The notes beneath the pieces were generated by a model, which worked only from the letters and a program-made list of their open reading frames with translations, was not told where the DNA came from and did not search any database. Shown in pieces: positions 24,421 through 38,109 of a DNA stretch of 64,000 nt (position 1 is its first letter; each line of letters opens with the position of its first letter). The DNA comes from Riptortus pedestris (Eukaryota > Arthropoda > Insecta > Hemiptera > Alydidae): assembly GCA_019009955.1 (NCBI GenBank), contig CM032232.1, positions 53,992,001 through 54,056,000 of the forward strand, in the 5' to 3' direction. The position numbers and the translations under genes are program-made.

Positions 24421-25841
24421 ATTTAAATAGACTAAATAAATTCCCCTAGCCCAGGTGAGAATAGTGCTCAACTCTATAGGTTTTCTAAGTTGTAACTCAT
24501 GAGTCTTTAAAAACCCTGAAATATTAAAAAAAAAGTACATCTACACGGAACATCTAAAAAAATAGCAAACATAGCATATATTTTCAGTCCTGTATAATGT
24601 AAACTCTAAGATGGTAGATAAAAAGAGCGGTTTGTAAGATAGAAGATAACTAGCTTTTATAGAATCATTTTGCCCCACTTGTTTACTTGACCTACTTCGG
24701 TCTTGTGATTCGCAAAAAGTCTGCTTGTTATTCATTCAACATCAGCGATTCGTTTATTGGGATAATTTAGAAACTTATCAGCGAAATAATTTATATATAC
24801 CATATGAGATCATTGGAATGGAAAAACCAACAACCTTTTCCACTTCAGAAAATCAGATGTTTTTCGAGTATAAGTCAGTGGCTAGTTCCGTCTTGAACTG
24901 TACTCAGTTTCTTTTAGTACGGCCATATTATCATGGATATGTACAGAAAACTGAAAGCAATTCCACCTAGGCTGGATATTCTGCCAGAAAACGTTGAACA
25001 GATTTGACGGGCCATATTGCTTTTGATTATATGTTGCAAACCCAGTGCTATTTCAAGTATAAAATTAGTGCAGAAATTGAATTGAAATAAATTTGCATTT
25101 TCTTTTGTGCCTGTGTGGGTTTTGTTTAGCTATGGGTTTTATCCTAACAACATCAAACATCCTGATCACAACACAAGACAAGAAAACACGTTATCCTAAC
25201 ATAATAAATTGTTTTATTTAAGGCATAAATAAAAATTATTAACTAATAACTTTAAGTAACGGTAGGAACCTAATTTCGATGAGGCATGGAGCAGATTTCA
25301 TTTGGTTATAGCAAAAATGACAAGACTATTTTTAACGAGAACATTTTAAATATACGTTATTCATAATTACTAGTAGAGGTGACAGTTTTTGCACTACTTA
25401 ACTTACAAGTCACAACCACAAACGCAATAATTTATTTCTTTCAGTACCTGCTTCAGAGAGAGACTGCATCTCCAACAACAGTGAAACTATAAAAGAAATC
25501 ACACACTCAGTACACAATACAATATATTAGTACAACGACTTTCAAGTTTTGTGAATGTTGTTATTAAAATAAAATATTTCAAAATTCCGCTTTTTGGAGA
25601 ATATTAATAGTTAAATTAAAAATAATACAATGTATTGTAAATACCTAATTCATTCCCAGCTGTATTAGATTGACGAAAATGATTTACGAGTCACAAGTAA
25701 AAATTGTACTTAGTAATTCTTAGTACAGGTTTTGAAATTCCATTGTTTATTTTACGGAAGTGTAAAAAAGTTTAAGGATTGTTTTTTTTTTTTATTATTG
25801 GAAGCTATAATCATTTTTTTTCAATTTTATCTGAACTGAGT
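24421..25841. other. No feature recognised
   Basis: AT-rich, chance ORFs at 24541-24970 only. Confidence 0.6.
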
Positions 25842-25918
25842 TTTAGCAGACTTCCCTTAAGGAAATCTGTTATTGAGATTGTATTCATTTTCGAAAAATT
25901 TCTTCAAATGCCCATGCC
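25842..25918 (-). mobile_element. Family A solo right end
   Basis: Only the terminal 77 bases remain: ttttagcagacttcccttaag, then attttcgaaaaatttcttc. No TA tract or core follows. Confidence 0.6.
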
Positions 25919-26430
25919 TTTTTCCTGAAGTGAATTTTTCATTAAGAATTTAGAAAATAAAGTCAATTAATCGGGTTGAGTAGGTAATGCTTAGGATTTC
26001 AATTAAAACATTAAAATTTTACAATTTATAATGTAAATAATTTTTGCTTACATATCTTCTTTGCGCTAGGCCTTTCTGGCCATGAAACATGAAATAAACA
26101 AATGATTAAATAACGCGAGCAGAAAAATATATTATTCATTTAATGCTTTTTGTCCATTAATAATAAATAGTACTCTATTTAAATAACAGACACGCATGTA
26201 GAGATACGGCTGGTGGAACATTTCCACTGTAAAATAATTTATTTACTTTAACTGAATAGATTATCACTCTTCATTTTAACCTATCAAAGCTGCACAGGGC
26301 GAATATTCGGATGAGTGAAGTGTTTAGATATTGATTGCCTACCAGTCCAAGTGACATTTCAACAGGCTTGACATACAATTTTGAACCTTTGTAATGAGAG
26401 CGTTCAGGAAGTAGTTGTGACCTCCTTTCT
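25919..26430. other. No feature recognised
   Basis: AT-rich spacer. Confidence 0.6.
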
Positions 26431-26561
26431 GTTACCAGATAGCCCTTAGGGGAAATTTACTATTGACGTTGTACTTTTGGTCGAAACATTACGACAAATG
26501 TCCACCGGCCCTGTTAATTAGCAGGGGACGAAAGTGAGGTTCGTTTAAAATTGTATATATA
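26431..26561 (-). mobile_element. Family A right end fused to a non-LTR fragment
   Basis: The worn terminus accagatagcccttaggggaa leads to gacgaaagtgaggttcg and a short TA tract ending at 26561, where the RT fragment starts. Confidence 0.6.
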
Positions 26562-26820
26562 TAAAAAATTTGAAAGAAATATGACCTTTGGAAACAGGAG
26601 AAGGAAACAAGCCATTGTGAGGCAAGGAGGGGATACAATCGATATAGTTAATAAGTTGAAGTACCTGGGGGTCTGGCTAACACCAAAAAACAGTTTCGGA
26701 ATTAATGCAGTGGAGAAGTTAAGAACTACAAAAGTTGCAGTAAACATGGCGGGGAGAGACGTTACAGACCGGATGTGGATATTCCGGAAAGAGTCCTTAA
26801 AACTACTGCGAAGGATCTGA
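26562..26820 (+). pseudogene. Non-LTR reverse transcriptase fragment
   Basis: An open frame gives MTFGNRRRKQAIVRQGG, then DIVNKLKYLGVWLTPKNSFG and a helical stretch with FRKESLKLL. The order 'KT-MVFG-R', 'I--V---KYLGVWL' matches the segment just after the RT catalytic block of non-LTR elements. The catalytic FADD block itself is missing. The fragment begins exactly where the TA tract of a family A right end stops (26561). The clade cannot be assigned. Confidence 0.6.
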
Positions 26821-27579
26821 TGTTACACTGAGCCCAGGTCTGGGGGCTTCAGGCAGAAGATAGGCTTGATCGGGGTTTTCATCAGTAATGTTTTATCACT
26901 CCCAAAAACCACTCCAAGTTTTGCGCTGATGCTTGTGAGAGGTATGTTATATATGTACAGTACGTCACTCGGCATGCACCTGAGTTACATTTGTAAAGTT
27001 TTGACTATGCCAGATGGTAGACTTGCAAAATGTCTAGTTGAGTAATTAAGTAATGAAAATATTTTTTGGTACTGGGAAATTGGTGAAGTGGCAGCGTGGT
27101 ACAGCATACAGTGGTCAAGCCGTGGAAACAAGACTGAATCGGTTAGAAGGCACAACGAGCTCTTAGATGCTGTAATATTAATAGAAAACTCTAAGATTAT
27201 TAAGTGTCATGAAGCCAAGTTCCATGTTGTATTCGGAAAATTTCTTCCATTGAGAGAAACCTTTCTTCTATGAGAGGCAAGAAAATAATATGAAGGGCAA
27301 GATGTGAAGGGGTTAGCCTTAATTTCAATCCCTGGAGAGAAAGAAGACAAGAATGTTCAGAATGTCAGCCAAGGAGGCATTGAGAGGATGATTATTCACT
27401 TCTCTGGTAGGTGGCCGGTCCTGAAGAAGTTCAGGATAATTCATTTCCAAAAAATGAACCCTGAATAAGGAAGAAGTGGTGAAGGCGCTGAGTGGTGAGG
27501 ACTGGTATATATATAATGAATACTGCCCACTCACGAAATATTTAGTCAATGAATACAATATGTGAATAAATTGTACTAG
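26821..27579. other. No feature recognised
   Basis: May include the remainder of the non-LTR fragment ending at 26820, but frames are broken and no motif was found. Confidence 0.5.
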
Positions 27580-28005
27580 CTGTGAATTAATATTTTCCGT
27601 TAATGGCTCGAAAAAGTTATTTTGATCTATACCATATTCAATATTTAACCATTTAATTTATATCCAGAGATCATATTCATTTGTGGATAAAATCAGAACA
27701 GAAATAAGGGTGTTTAGAGGGAGGGAAATTCGAAAATTCAAAATGTCTCCGTTATTATGTGTCACATTAAAGAATGCTATGAAATATATCATGTTAAACT
27801 ATTGTTACTATAAAATTGTTGTTCTACTTTTTTTACAATCAAATATGAAGGGAGTTATTCTTACTTTCATTTTTCTGTATTCAGGGAACCCCAACTTGTG
27901 GTCATTGGATATATATTTAGAAATAGAGAATACAAGATGGAATGAGATCAGTAGCGTGTCGTGCCAAGACGTGGGAAATCTGCTTATTGTACGCTTCATT
28001 AAGAA
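27580..28005 (-). mobile_element. Family A partial copy, old
   Basis: Core (aaaatcagaacagaaataagg, ttcaaaatgtctccgttatt) and a left end reduced to gacgtgggaaatctgcttattg. The 108-residue ORF here is fortuitous. Confidence 0.5.
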
Positions 28006-28506
28006 ATAACTCTTTGAATGTTTCTGCCATTAATACAAATGGATTTCTACATTCTTTCCCTTGAGCAAATTAAAGTGCGGGAACTAGATTAAATTTTGCG
28101 GTATATGCACAAACTCACTTCTATCCCATTTCACATATTTTTTAACGATCAAAAAATTAGCGAATGACACCTAAATAGGATCTTGTGCCCCATGAAGTTC
28201 GTGCCTTTAATGAATCGATTTGGAGTTAGTGAGGACTCAAATCTACAGACACAGGAGCCTGTTAGGAGACAGGCTCAAATCTGTCTTGAAGTAGGTCTTG
28301 GAAGGAGATGGCAAGTTGTGGCCAATCCATTACCTGGAATGACCAGCTGTGTGATGGATGGCAGTTCCTTAGGGATTACCCCTGTAACACTATTATATCT
28401 CTAAAGATAACACTCTCTTATCACTAAAATATCTTTCCGTCCAGATCATAATGTTTTAGCGGGTTTTCTTTAGAAAATGTCGTTTTTGAAGATGGCTACA
28501 TGACTA
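28006..28506. other. No feature recognised
   Basis: A GC-richer 73-residue frame at 28183-28404 shows no known domain and has no copy elsewhere in the window. Confidence 0.5.
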
Positions 28507-29070
28507 AACGTCCGCCACACAGGCGGTGCGTAAACTATGCAGATTTCTCACGTGCTGTGTGACATACTCACCTCAAAATATCCTCTATTTCTTAGATGAT
28601 AAAAACTCCGTCACACAGGGTCTGCGTAAACTAAGCCGTCCACTTGCGTCCTGTATGTTCGCATTTATCACATGACGTAGAAGTTCGATGAGAACAATAT
28701 TTGTTATTTAGGCTACAAATAAAGTGCTTCATAATATAACAGCTTATTGTTGATATGACATAAACAGGAGTGGGGGTTTACTGAAGGCCAAAAACAAATA
28801 AACAAAAACGCAAATATGTCGGTTAATATTAAAGATAATGAAAACATTTACATAACAACATTTAAAAATCATTTAATTTGCAATAAGACTGGTTCTATTC
28901 GATCCGACGTAAAGTGACAGAGATATTTCGAATTTTCAAAAATCCTCCCCTCTAAACCCCCTCCACCTGGTCCGATTTCAGCTGTTAACGAACTTGATCT
29001 TTCTTTTTACTTAAAACGACTAAATATTGAGATTGGTAATGATTAAACAAGAATTACTAGAGCGGTAACA

Positions 29071-29131
<61 letters not shown>

Positions 29132-29629
29132 TTATGAACGGACCTCATTTTCGTCATATCCTAGATAGGATCGATGGACATTTGAAGATAGATTTTGAAA
29201 ATCACGTCATGAGTACGACCTCAATAGCCAATTTCAACAGAGCCGAACGGTTACGGAAACTCCGGAACTTTTGGCGGAAACTCACGACTAGAACCGAAGT
29301 TAGCCGATCTCAACTTGTCCGTTATACCGTCCGCACACTTAATAAAAATGCAATTATCTCTGTTAATATTCAAGATAGAAAATAAATGTATATAATAATA
29401 TTTATAGTAAATTTAATTTGTAATAAGATTAATTCAATACAATTTTTTGATTCGACGTATAGTAACGGATATATTTTGAATTTTCGAAAATCCTCTCTTC
29501 TAAACGACTCCTTCCACTGGTCCGATTTCAGCCTTTAACGAGTTTGATCTGTATTTTTACATAAAACGTTTAAATATTGAGTTCGGTAACGATCAAGCTA
29601 AAATTTTGACCGCTAGAGCGTTATCAGAC

Positions 29630-29675
<46 letters not shown>

Positions 29676-29965
29676 TCGATTCGTATATCTCATGACGGAG
29701 ATAATTAGATTTTCCTTCTGGCTAAACCTCCCCTCCCTCCTCCTGGTCACATTTGAGTTATTAACGAACTCGTTCTTTAGTTTTACAGGCAACTCTTAAA
29801 TATCGATATTGGTAACAATCAAACAAAAACTTCGCCCTTTAGAGCAGTGTGCAATTTTGAATGAACCTCATTTTCTCAATCACTTTGCTAGGATCGATGG
29901 AAGTGTTTTGAAAATCGCATCATGAGCACAGCTCCAATAGTGTATTTCCGTTAAGGGAAGTAACA
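28507..29965 (+). mobile_element. Family A compound block of nested copies
   Basis: There are two left ends (28509 and about 28608), then a core with a TA tract (29073-29127) and a right part (29128-29230). A second core without ends follows (29236-29632), another TA tract (29633-29669), then a third core/right part ending in a degraded terminus (ttccgttaagggaagtaac). Repeated joining at TA tracts suggests recombination between copies. Confidence 0.65.
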
Positions 29966-30599
29966 GATATTTCCTTTTTAGAGCTACAGCCGGATGTGGG
30001 AGTCAAATAAATTTTCTGGCCCAACTGCGTCCAATCAAACTCGAGCGATTCGAGAGCCATATAACTCGTCGTTCAAACTCTGTGTAACTGGGATCGATGC
30101 TCGTTTGTATTGGCCGTTTCGAGGCACTGTTGTGCCTCCTCATGGCTGTTAGCAGTTTGTTATTAGCCGATGACTGAGCCCAGATAGGAGCCTGTCATGG
30201 ACTAACTAAACAGAGTTCTTCTTATCAGCAATGCCTCCAAACTCAGCACGCCAACACCAGGAACAGCCCAATGGTAAAACCTCTTGTAATTATCTCTCTG
30301 TTAACACACCCTTTAAACCCTTTATAGATCCATTCTTTCCTCAGTGATAACGATAACAGCCTGTGTATTTATTTACATTTGATTTGAAGTCTAGATTTTC
30401 ACCACAACACCTGATTTCTACAGTCCTTCCAGTGAGCTTACAAGGCAAAACATATATAACGGTAAACAGTTTTTTGTGGAAAACGAAGATTATGATTCTT
30501 CCCCAAGAAAGGCTGGGTATCACAGCAAGTAAAATAAAATTATAGAATATATTACCACTGAAATTGGATTTGAAAGAGTGGGGGGGGGGGTTGATGACT
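29966..30599. other. Unassigned GC-richer block
   Basis: 30020-30300 is less AT-rich (gtttgtattggccgtttcg, cacgccaacaccaggaacag) and may be part of an unrecognised retroelement. A poly-G run at 30580-30590 opens family A debris. Confidence 0.4.
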
Positions 30600-30726
30600 A
30601 TTAAAATGCCTCATTTTGCGAAATTTTTTTTGTATTATAAAGTGAACATTGAAGAAATTTTTCGAATATCACTGCAAGAGTACAACCCCAATAGCTGATA
30701 TCCTTTCAAGGGAAATCTTCTAAAAA
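30600..30726 (+). mobile_element. Family A right end
   Basis: Contains gtgaacattgaagaaattttt and aatagctgatatcctttcaag with ggaaatcttctaaaa. The hammerhead copy lies about 50 bp downstream. Confidence 0.55.
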
Positions 30727-30847
30727 GGCAAATCTCACTTGTGACAAAATATATAAAATAAATAAAGTGTTAGAACCACCAGTATAAATGATACTGTTGT
30801 CATAACTCTCGGTGAAGACCGTCGTCAATTGCTGATGGTCGAGTACA

Positions 30848-30892
30848 GCTGGCAAGCGCTTTCGATGCAATGGCACCATCTTCAAGCCCGTC
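30848..30892 (-). ncRNA. Hammerhead ribozyme-like motif (copy a of a pair)
   Basis: On the - strand: UUGAAGA (30885-30879, C3 changed to U), an extra U, a 5-bp stem II GGUGC/GCAUC (with a G-U pair) around loop CAUU, then GAAA starting at 30863. The palindromic stem III AGCGCU occupies 30860-30855, with U17 at 30854. GCC after the cleavage point pairs with GGC before the box. About 110 bp of surrounding sequence (30775-30895) is shared with 58265-58375. Confidence 0.68.
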
Positions 30893-31192
30893 AAAAGAGT
30901 ACAACATTTTACAAGACAAGAGTATATAAAATAAAATTATAAGAAATTAAATTCGGAACAAGTTGGCACTCCATCTAACAATCACAAACAACAAAAATCA
31001 CAAGTTTTCGATCTAACTCATACCGGGAAATTTATGATTTCCCCCATCTAAACCTCCTTAAAGGAAATATGCTATAAAGAAAATAACAGTAATAATCGGC
31101 TGTGTTTTATTTATCAATTTTAAGCTAATGTCAATTTGAATTTTGGCATGATATGAAGTAAGAAAATACAGATCTTTTAAACATTAATTATG
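30893..31192. other. Spacer after the hammerhead copy
   Basis: Includes a short family A scrap at 31007-31076 (gatctaactcatacc ... aaggaaatatgctat). Confidence 0.45.
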
Positions 31193-31985
31193 TTTTAGCA
31201 GATTTCCCTTAAGGGAAATCAGCTATTGAGGTTGTACTCATGACGGAATTTTCGACATTTTTTTTCAAATGTCCATCGATCCTACCTAGTAGATGACGAA
31301 AATGAGGTCCGTTCACCAATTGGGATTGGGACAAATACCGTCATTTAAGTGGCTAGGAGATAATTAACAAAAATATATGAGTCTTAAGTGTAAAAATTAC
31401 TTTGTTAATTAACGCCCATTTTTTGCAACTAAGGCTAATTGTCCTATGTGTAAGAGAAAGATGTTTTAAATGTCACCAGCTGTAAAAAATCAAAAATCGT
31501 TTTATGTAAATAGAAATATCAAGTTCATTAATGGCTGAAATCGGACCAGTGGGAAGGGGGATTAAGGGAGGATAAAGTATCTCCACTATTATGCGTCGGA
31601 TCGAAAAATTGTATAGAATCAATCTTATTGCAAAATAACTTTACTATAAATATATTGTTGTATACATTTATTCTCTCTCTTGAATATTAACCGAGATATT
31701 TGCATTTGTCTTGTATGTGTGGTCACCAGGCGGCTATGTTCGGGACTTTCTGCCGAGAGCTAGTGGGGCCGTTTCCGTAACTGTTCGTCCCTCGTGAATA
31801 GGTTTTAGAGGTTAGGTTAACTGTTTTTTTGGGGCTAGAAACTACTGGGTTATTACGCCCTAAATAATGTTTTAGGTTTAGAGGTTTCTTACTACTACAG
31901 TTGTTATTCGGCAGATTTCTCTATTGTAAATCTTCACGTGGGAAATCTGCTTAGTTTACGCAGCCCCTGCGTGACGGACTTTTTT
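31193..31985 (-). mobile_element. Family A copy carrying a SINE tail
   Basis: Both ends are intact. Where other copies have the TA tract, this one carries about 170 bp of other sequence (31315-31490). Within it a - strand SINE tail (31390-31445) reads cgcccattttttgcaactaaggctaattgtcc. After it the core and left end resume normally. Confidence 0.75.
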
Positions 31986-33229
31986 ACTAGTAAAAAGTCG
32001 CGAATAACTGTGGTTGTATAGATATGGTACTCAAAAATGTCTACTAGAATGACGACATTTTATACTTGGACTCCCGTAACATATGAAACATAAAATATAA
32101 TAAAAGTCTTGTAGACAATTTTATTTTTATTTAATTGCACGAAGTAAAAGCAGAATTGTTACAGAGAGAATGTTTGGTTTTTAGACTTCAACGTAATTAT
32201 CCGTTTTGAGTTCCTCCATAGCCCATTTTGATTAGTTTCATTGTGATATGGGTACGTACATATCTCGGTATCTTGTAACATCTAGTTGTGAACCCCTCGA
32301 ATTTATTTATGTTTGGAGAAAGCTGAAAATAAAAATTTAAAATTTCTCCGTATCTGAAATATAGGAAGCTTGTATAGAACCACTTTTATTTAGCATAGAA
32401 AGACCTATAAATTACGTTTCATAACATTTTTCACCCAATATTTTGAAACGGAAACATCATATATTAATATGAATAAATTAAGTGCAGAAATATAGTTCAT
32501 ATATTTAATTTATTAGAAGCACATGGAACTCATGTCCATATTAGTTAATATTTTTTGAACCTATTCATGGTTAATAACGAAAGTAATGTATCTCTACACA
32601 ACCTCCGAATAAGGGATTTATTTGAGTTAAGAATAAATTGATTTAATCAACTTTATGAGGGATTGTCGTTCTGATTGGAAAATAGCTGTTTCAGCTCTAG
32701 CGATGGCATTATTATTGGATGCTCCGATTTGCAGATATATTCCAATCAGTTTTGGCTTTAGCAATGCTAAATATTCCAATATGACACAGCTGGCGCTAAC
32801 TAATGAGAAGACCTACACCCACGATACATCTGTCAGTTGCTATGCTTGTAAGTTGGAATGATATCACTTTCAGAGCTCGATGTAATCAACATTATATGCC
32901 AGATACATTCTGATGTAGACTGCGAGAATGTATGTACATAGTTGTGGTCTGCTGGCATGTGCATGTATTAGAACACAGTTGGGTTGTCTTTTTTAGTCGA
33001 CTGTAAGAAGGTTTTGTCCCAAAAGCTTAAACGTTCCTCCTGGCAGGAGCTGAGAAAAAAGTGACTTTTCTAATTCGCCTAGGATTTATGAAATGTTCTT
33101 TAGTTTCATCATTCAAATCCAATAAATGTTTAGGTTCAGATATCATATAAAAACATGACTTAAACATGAACTTTTGTCACAGTAATGACAACAAACAGGA
33201 TAAAATAAAACTAGAACCCTGTAATTAAG
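31986..33229. other. No feature recognised
   Basis: AT-rich; the 68-residue frame at 32655-32861 shows no known domain. Confidence 0.5.
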
Positions 33230-33602
33230 TTGACAGCTATATTGACAGGTATACTCTCAATTAGGCAGTACTAACTTAGTGCAGTTACTACATTGTACGG
33301 GGAAGAGGGATGTTTTGAGTGAGAAAAATCAAAAATGCAATATTTTGCCGTTATTATGGATCCCATCGAATAATTATTTTTAAACAATATTATTGAAAAT
33401 TACCTTTCCTATGAATGTTGTCGTAAACACGTTTTCTCTGTCTCAAATATTTGCCGAGATATTTGCATTTTTAAGCTAATTTCCCTGAAGGAAATCAGCT
33501 ATTGAGTTAGTATTCATGGCACGATTTTCGAAAAATTTCCTCAAATGTTTTTCGATCCAACCTAGGATATAATGAAAATTAAATCCGTATATATATATAT
33601 TA
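33230..33602 (-). mobile_element. Family A right end and core piece
   Basis: 33473-33602 is a right end (taatttccctgaaggaaatcagc) running into a TA tract that meets family B. 33230-33472 is a separate core scrap (gccgagatatttgcattttt). Confidence 0.55.
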
Positions 33603-34872
<1,270 letters not shown>

Positions 34873-35129
34873 TTTTTCCCCCAGCTTCAAGTAAACCACC
34901 ATTTTAAGACGTTGCACTTTAACAATAAGTAATTTTTCATGAAACATCTAATTCCAACATTAAATACCAAATATTGTTTTCACTAGATCTATACTAGCTT
35001 GATACACGCAAATATGTGGTGCAAATAATATGAATTAAAATTGTATTTCATAAATCAAAAATGTTTATTATAACTGTATCATACTAAATATTTAATCGTC
35101 TCATTCCACACTAAAAATTAAATTCTTTA

Positions 35130-35476
35130 ATTGTACCTGAAATCAGAGGGTTTTAGACAGAAGTGGAATTCAATAATTCAAAATGTCTATGCCTTTTTTG
35201 GTAACTCACATATTAGTGAGTCGTTTGTAACTTTTTGTTTTCGGCCATCATAAAACCCCCAATACTACTCATGACTTTTTCATAAAACACTTATATATCA
35301 AGTTTTGTAACGATTAAACAGAAATTGCGACCACTTGAGCGTTAACAAACAAATATATATACAATATTTTCTTCGCCTACTGAGTAGGATCGATAGACAT
35401 TTGAAAATTTAGTTCGAAAATCGCGTCGTGAGTACAACCTCAAAAGCAGATTTCACTTAAGGGAAATCGGCTAAAA
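35130..35476 (+). mobile_element. Family A, inverted pair of fragments
   Basis: 35130-35265 is - strand core. 35270-35476 is the + right half, ending agggaaatcggctaaaa. The opposed halves could form a foldback in RNA. Confidence 0.5.
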
Positions 35477-35654
35477 GTGGAATGTAAATATCGAGAAGTG
35501 TTCAACAGTGTGTCAGCACAGACAGAGAATGTGCTTCATTTACACAATACCTGTGAGTCAAACTTGTCATATAAGGAGTAAGAAAATCGAGTAGAAAACA
35601 AAGACATTTTTGGACTACAGCCTCAACAGCTGACTCAGATTGCTGGACTTATAG

Positions 35655-35700
35655 GAAGAATCTATAGCAGGAATCTATAGGAGGAATCTATAGTAGATAG
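35655..35700. repeat. Short tandem repeat, 3 units
   Basis: Three closely spaced aggaatctatag-type units (gaagaatctatagcagg, aatctataggagg, aatctatagtagat). Confidence 0.8.
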
Positions 35701-35963
35701 ACAACATATCAAAATACCTTATTGATTCCTCTGCGTGTGATTCTGAGTCCAGGTAAGTCCCTTTGCAATCCCAATCCCACGGTTCTGACTCGAATCCTTG
35801 GAATATTCGGCATTCCTTTGATCCTTCCCCAACCCCTGCTTCTCATTTTTCCTTCACTACCACCTCCTCCATATATATTCTTTCCCTTTCTCCATTCCTC
35901 TCAATTGTCTGCGTGCTATTTTACCCACGTCCTTCTAAGCTTTGATTTTTGCCAATACTCTCC

Positions 35964-35966
<3 letters not shown>

Positions 35967-36015
<49 letters not shown>
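35967..36015. repeat. TA microsatellite
   Basis: Uninterrupted TA immediately upstream of a family A left end, followed by a short GT stretch (36022-36038). Confidence 0.95.
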
Positions 36016-36019
<4 letters not shown>

Positions 36020-36047
36020 GTATGTGCGCGTGTGTGTGCGAAACATG

Positions 36048-36320
36048 AAAAGTCTGTCACGCAGGGGCTGCGTAAATTTAACAAATTTTCGACGACCTTG
36101 TCTTACATGCTACTGATCTTACACTCAAAATATATTTTCTATATCTGAGTATGAGGCCCAATGATTAGTAGTAGTGGGTTACTAGCGTTAAATAAATCGG
36201 ATGAACATATAGAATGCGGTATAGTTCAAATAAACATTCTCGAGTTAAGAACGTGACTTAGTATATATCTCTTTATTATTGCTTTCCCGTTACCAGACTA
36301 TCGTATAAATTAATAGTTTT
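36048..36320 (+). mobile_element. Family A left end, decayed beyond 36100
   Basis: Strong terminus aaaagtctgtcacgcaggggc right after a TA/GT microsatellite; the rest is not clearly family A. Confidence 0.45.
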
Positions 36321-36324
36321 AGGT

Positions 36325-37062
36325 AAAAAGAAAGAAATTAGTTAATGGCTGAAATTGGAATAGTGAGAAGGGAGTTTAGAGAGGAGAGTTTTGAAAATTC
36401 GAAATAACTTCGTTACTATACGTCAGATCGGAAATTGTATAGAATCGATCTTATTGCAAATTAAATTTACTATACAATTTGTTATATACATTTATTCTGG
36501 ATCTTGAATATTAACCGAGATATTTGTATTTTTCAGTTTTCAGCCTTTAGCATATCTCCATTTCTACTCATGTTACATAAGCAATATTCTGTTATGTAAT
36601 AAACTACATTAATTGGAGCTTAAATACCTCATATTTTTGTTCAAGAGACATTTATTATATGAGATACATACAAATATGTTTTTGTACTACTAATACTTGA
36701 TTGATTGAGATAAAAATTATTCTGATTAATTATGATTTACGGCACTAGATATAGTAAATAATTATGAATTAAATGAATATGGTATATTCAGATATATTTC
36801 ATTAATTGCTCTTACTTTCCAGTCTAGATTCTATCAGTTCAACGCTGCGATTTGAGCTGCCCGGTTTTTTGTTTTACTATTTCGGCGTTTTCCGTTGTAG
36901 GCATTATTAACTTGTAAATTGACTGAAAGATTTCTCCTTACTGTTTGCATTTATTTTCTTAACATTCACAGTGGTGTTACCACTATGTAGATTTATCTGT
37001 TGTAAAACTTTACGTGGGAAATCTGCTTAGTTTACTCAGCCCCTGCGTGACGGACTTTTTTT
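36325..37062 (-). mobile_element. Family A long-subfamily copy lacking its right end
   Basis: Core from gttaatggctgaaattggaa, the long-subfamily segment (ttgattgattgagataaaaa, ttccagtctagattctatc), and a clean left end (cagcccctgcgtgacggactttttt). Confidence 0.72.
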
Positions 37063-37367
37063 ATTCTGCTATATTACTCACGTAGTTCAATGTTAACCTA
37101 AATATAGTTAAGGGAAAAATAACTAATGAGCCCTGTTAGGCCATCAAATATTGATGATAAAGAGAGTGAATGGGAGGTAGAATTAACTTGAAGGCCCATT
37201 GATAGATCGATGGCCATCTTTGGACAGGAGCCAAACTTTAGCCGTCGAGTGAATAGCCAACCCCTTCACCAATTTTTTTTTTTACCTTTCATTCCCGTCC
37301 ATTAGCTACCGCGTCATTAGTTTTTATCTTTATTTCTTCAGCGTCATTACTGTTCTTCTGCATTCAT

Positions 37368-37426
<59 letters not shown>

Positions 37427-38109
37427 ACTCACTCACTCTCTCTCTCCTCTCTTTGTTGCTCTAATGCTACCCCAGATCACAATCCCTTTTATCGCATTTC
37501 TCCCCCCCCCCCACCCCCTTCGATTCTAACTATGGTAATCGATTGTTAAAAGCCTTTCATTAAATGGCCTACATTAAGAAAACTTTAATAAACTGCCATT
37601 ACTAGGATTGTCACAGAGAGTTCCGCTTTATTTCTACTACTAATTTTTATTCCCAGCGAGTTCATTATCCTTTTTTATAGTCAGTCCTTGTTTATAGTCA
37701 GCAAATTGAACACGTAGTTAGTTCTAAGGCTCCGAAGCCGGGACTTAAACATTTCCTTTTTATAGAAGCTTGTTCGGAATTATTCCTTTCGTTAAAGATT
37801 TTCTGAGGAACTACGATATTTTACACTCTTCCAAGAAAAGAGTTGAAAAATCCAGAAACAATTAATATCCTGTTTATAAATAAAATATTAAAATCATCCA
37901 CACTTCTAACCATTAAGGAAATTAAAAATAATCTAAAAATATAAAGTCTAAATGAATCAAAATATCCTAATAATACTGTATATTGATAGGTAATATAGTA
38001 TAATGTAGATATTGGATATTTGAGAAAATAGATAAATAAAGAGAGAAAGAAAATTTTATTTGGACCAATACATAAGTATTATACACAAATGGATGTTATT
38101 ATACAAGAT
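37063..38109. other. No gene recognised; CT tract inside
   Basis: Includes the CT microsatellite and a poly-C run at 37502-37515. 37860-38105 probably holds the 3' untranslated tail of the Jockey-like copy. Confidence 0.5.
37371..37447. repeat. CT microsatellite with CACT interruption
   Basis: (TC)n of about 50 bases, then (ACTC)n, then CT again. T- and C-rich DNA continues to 37520. Confidence 0.95.

Noticed and set aside
27683..28009. 108-residue ORF
   Set aside because: Lies wholly in family A core and left-end sequence.
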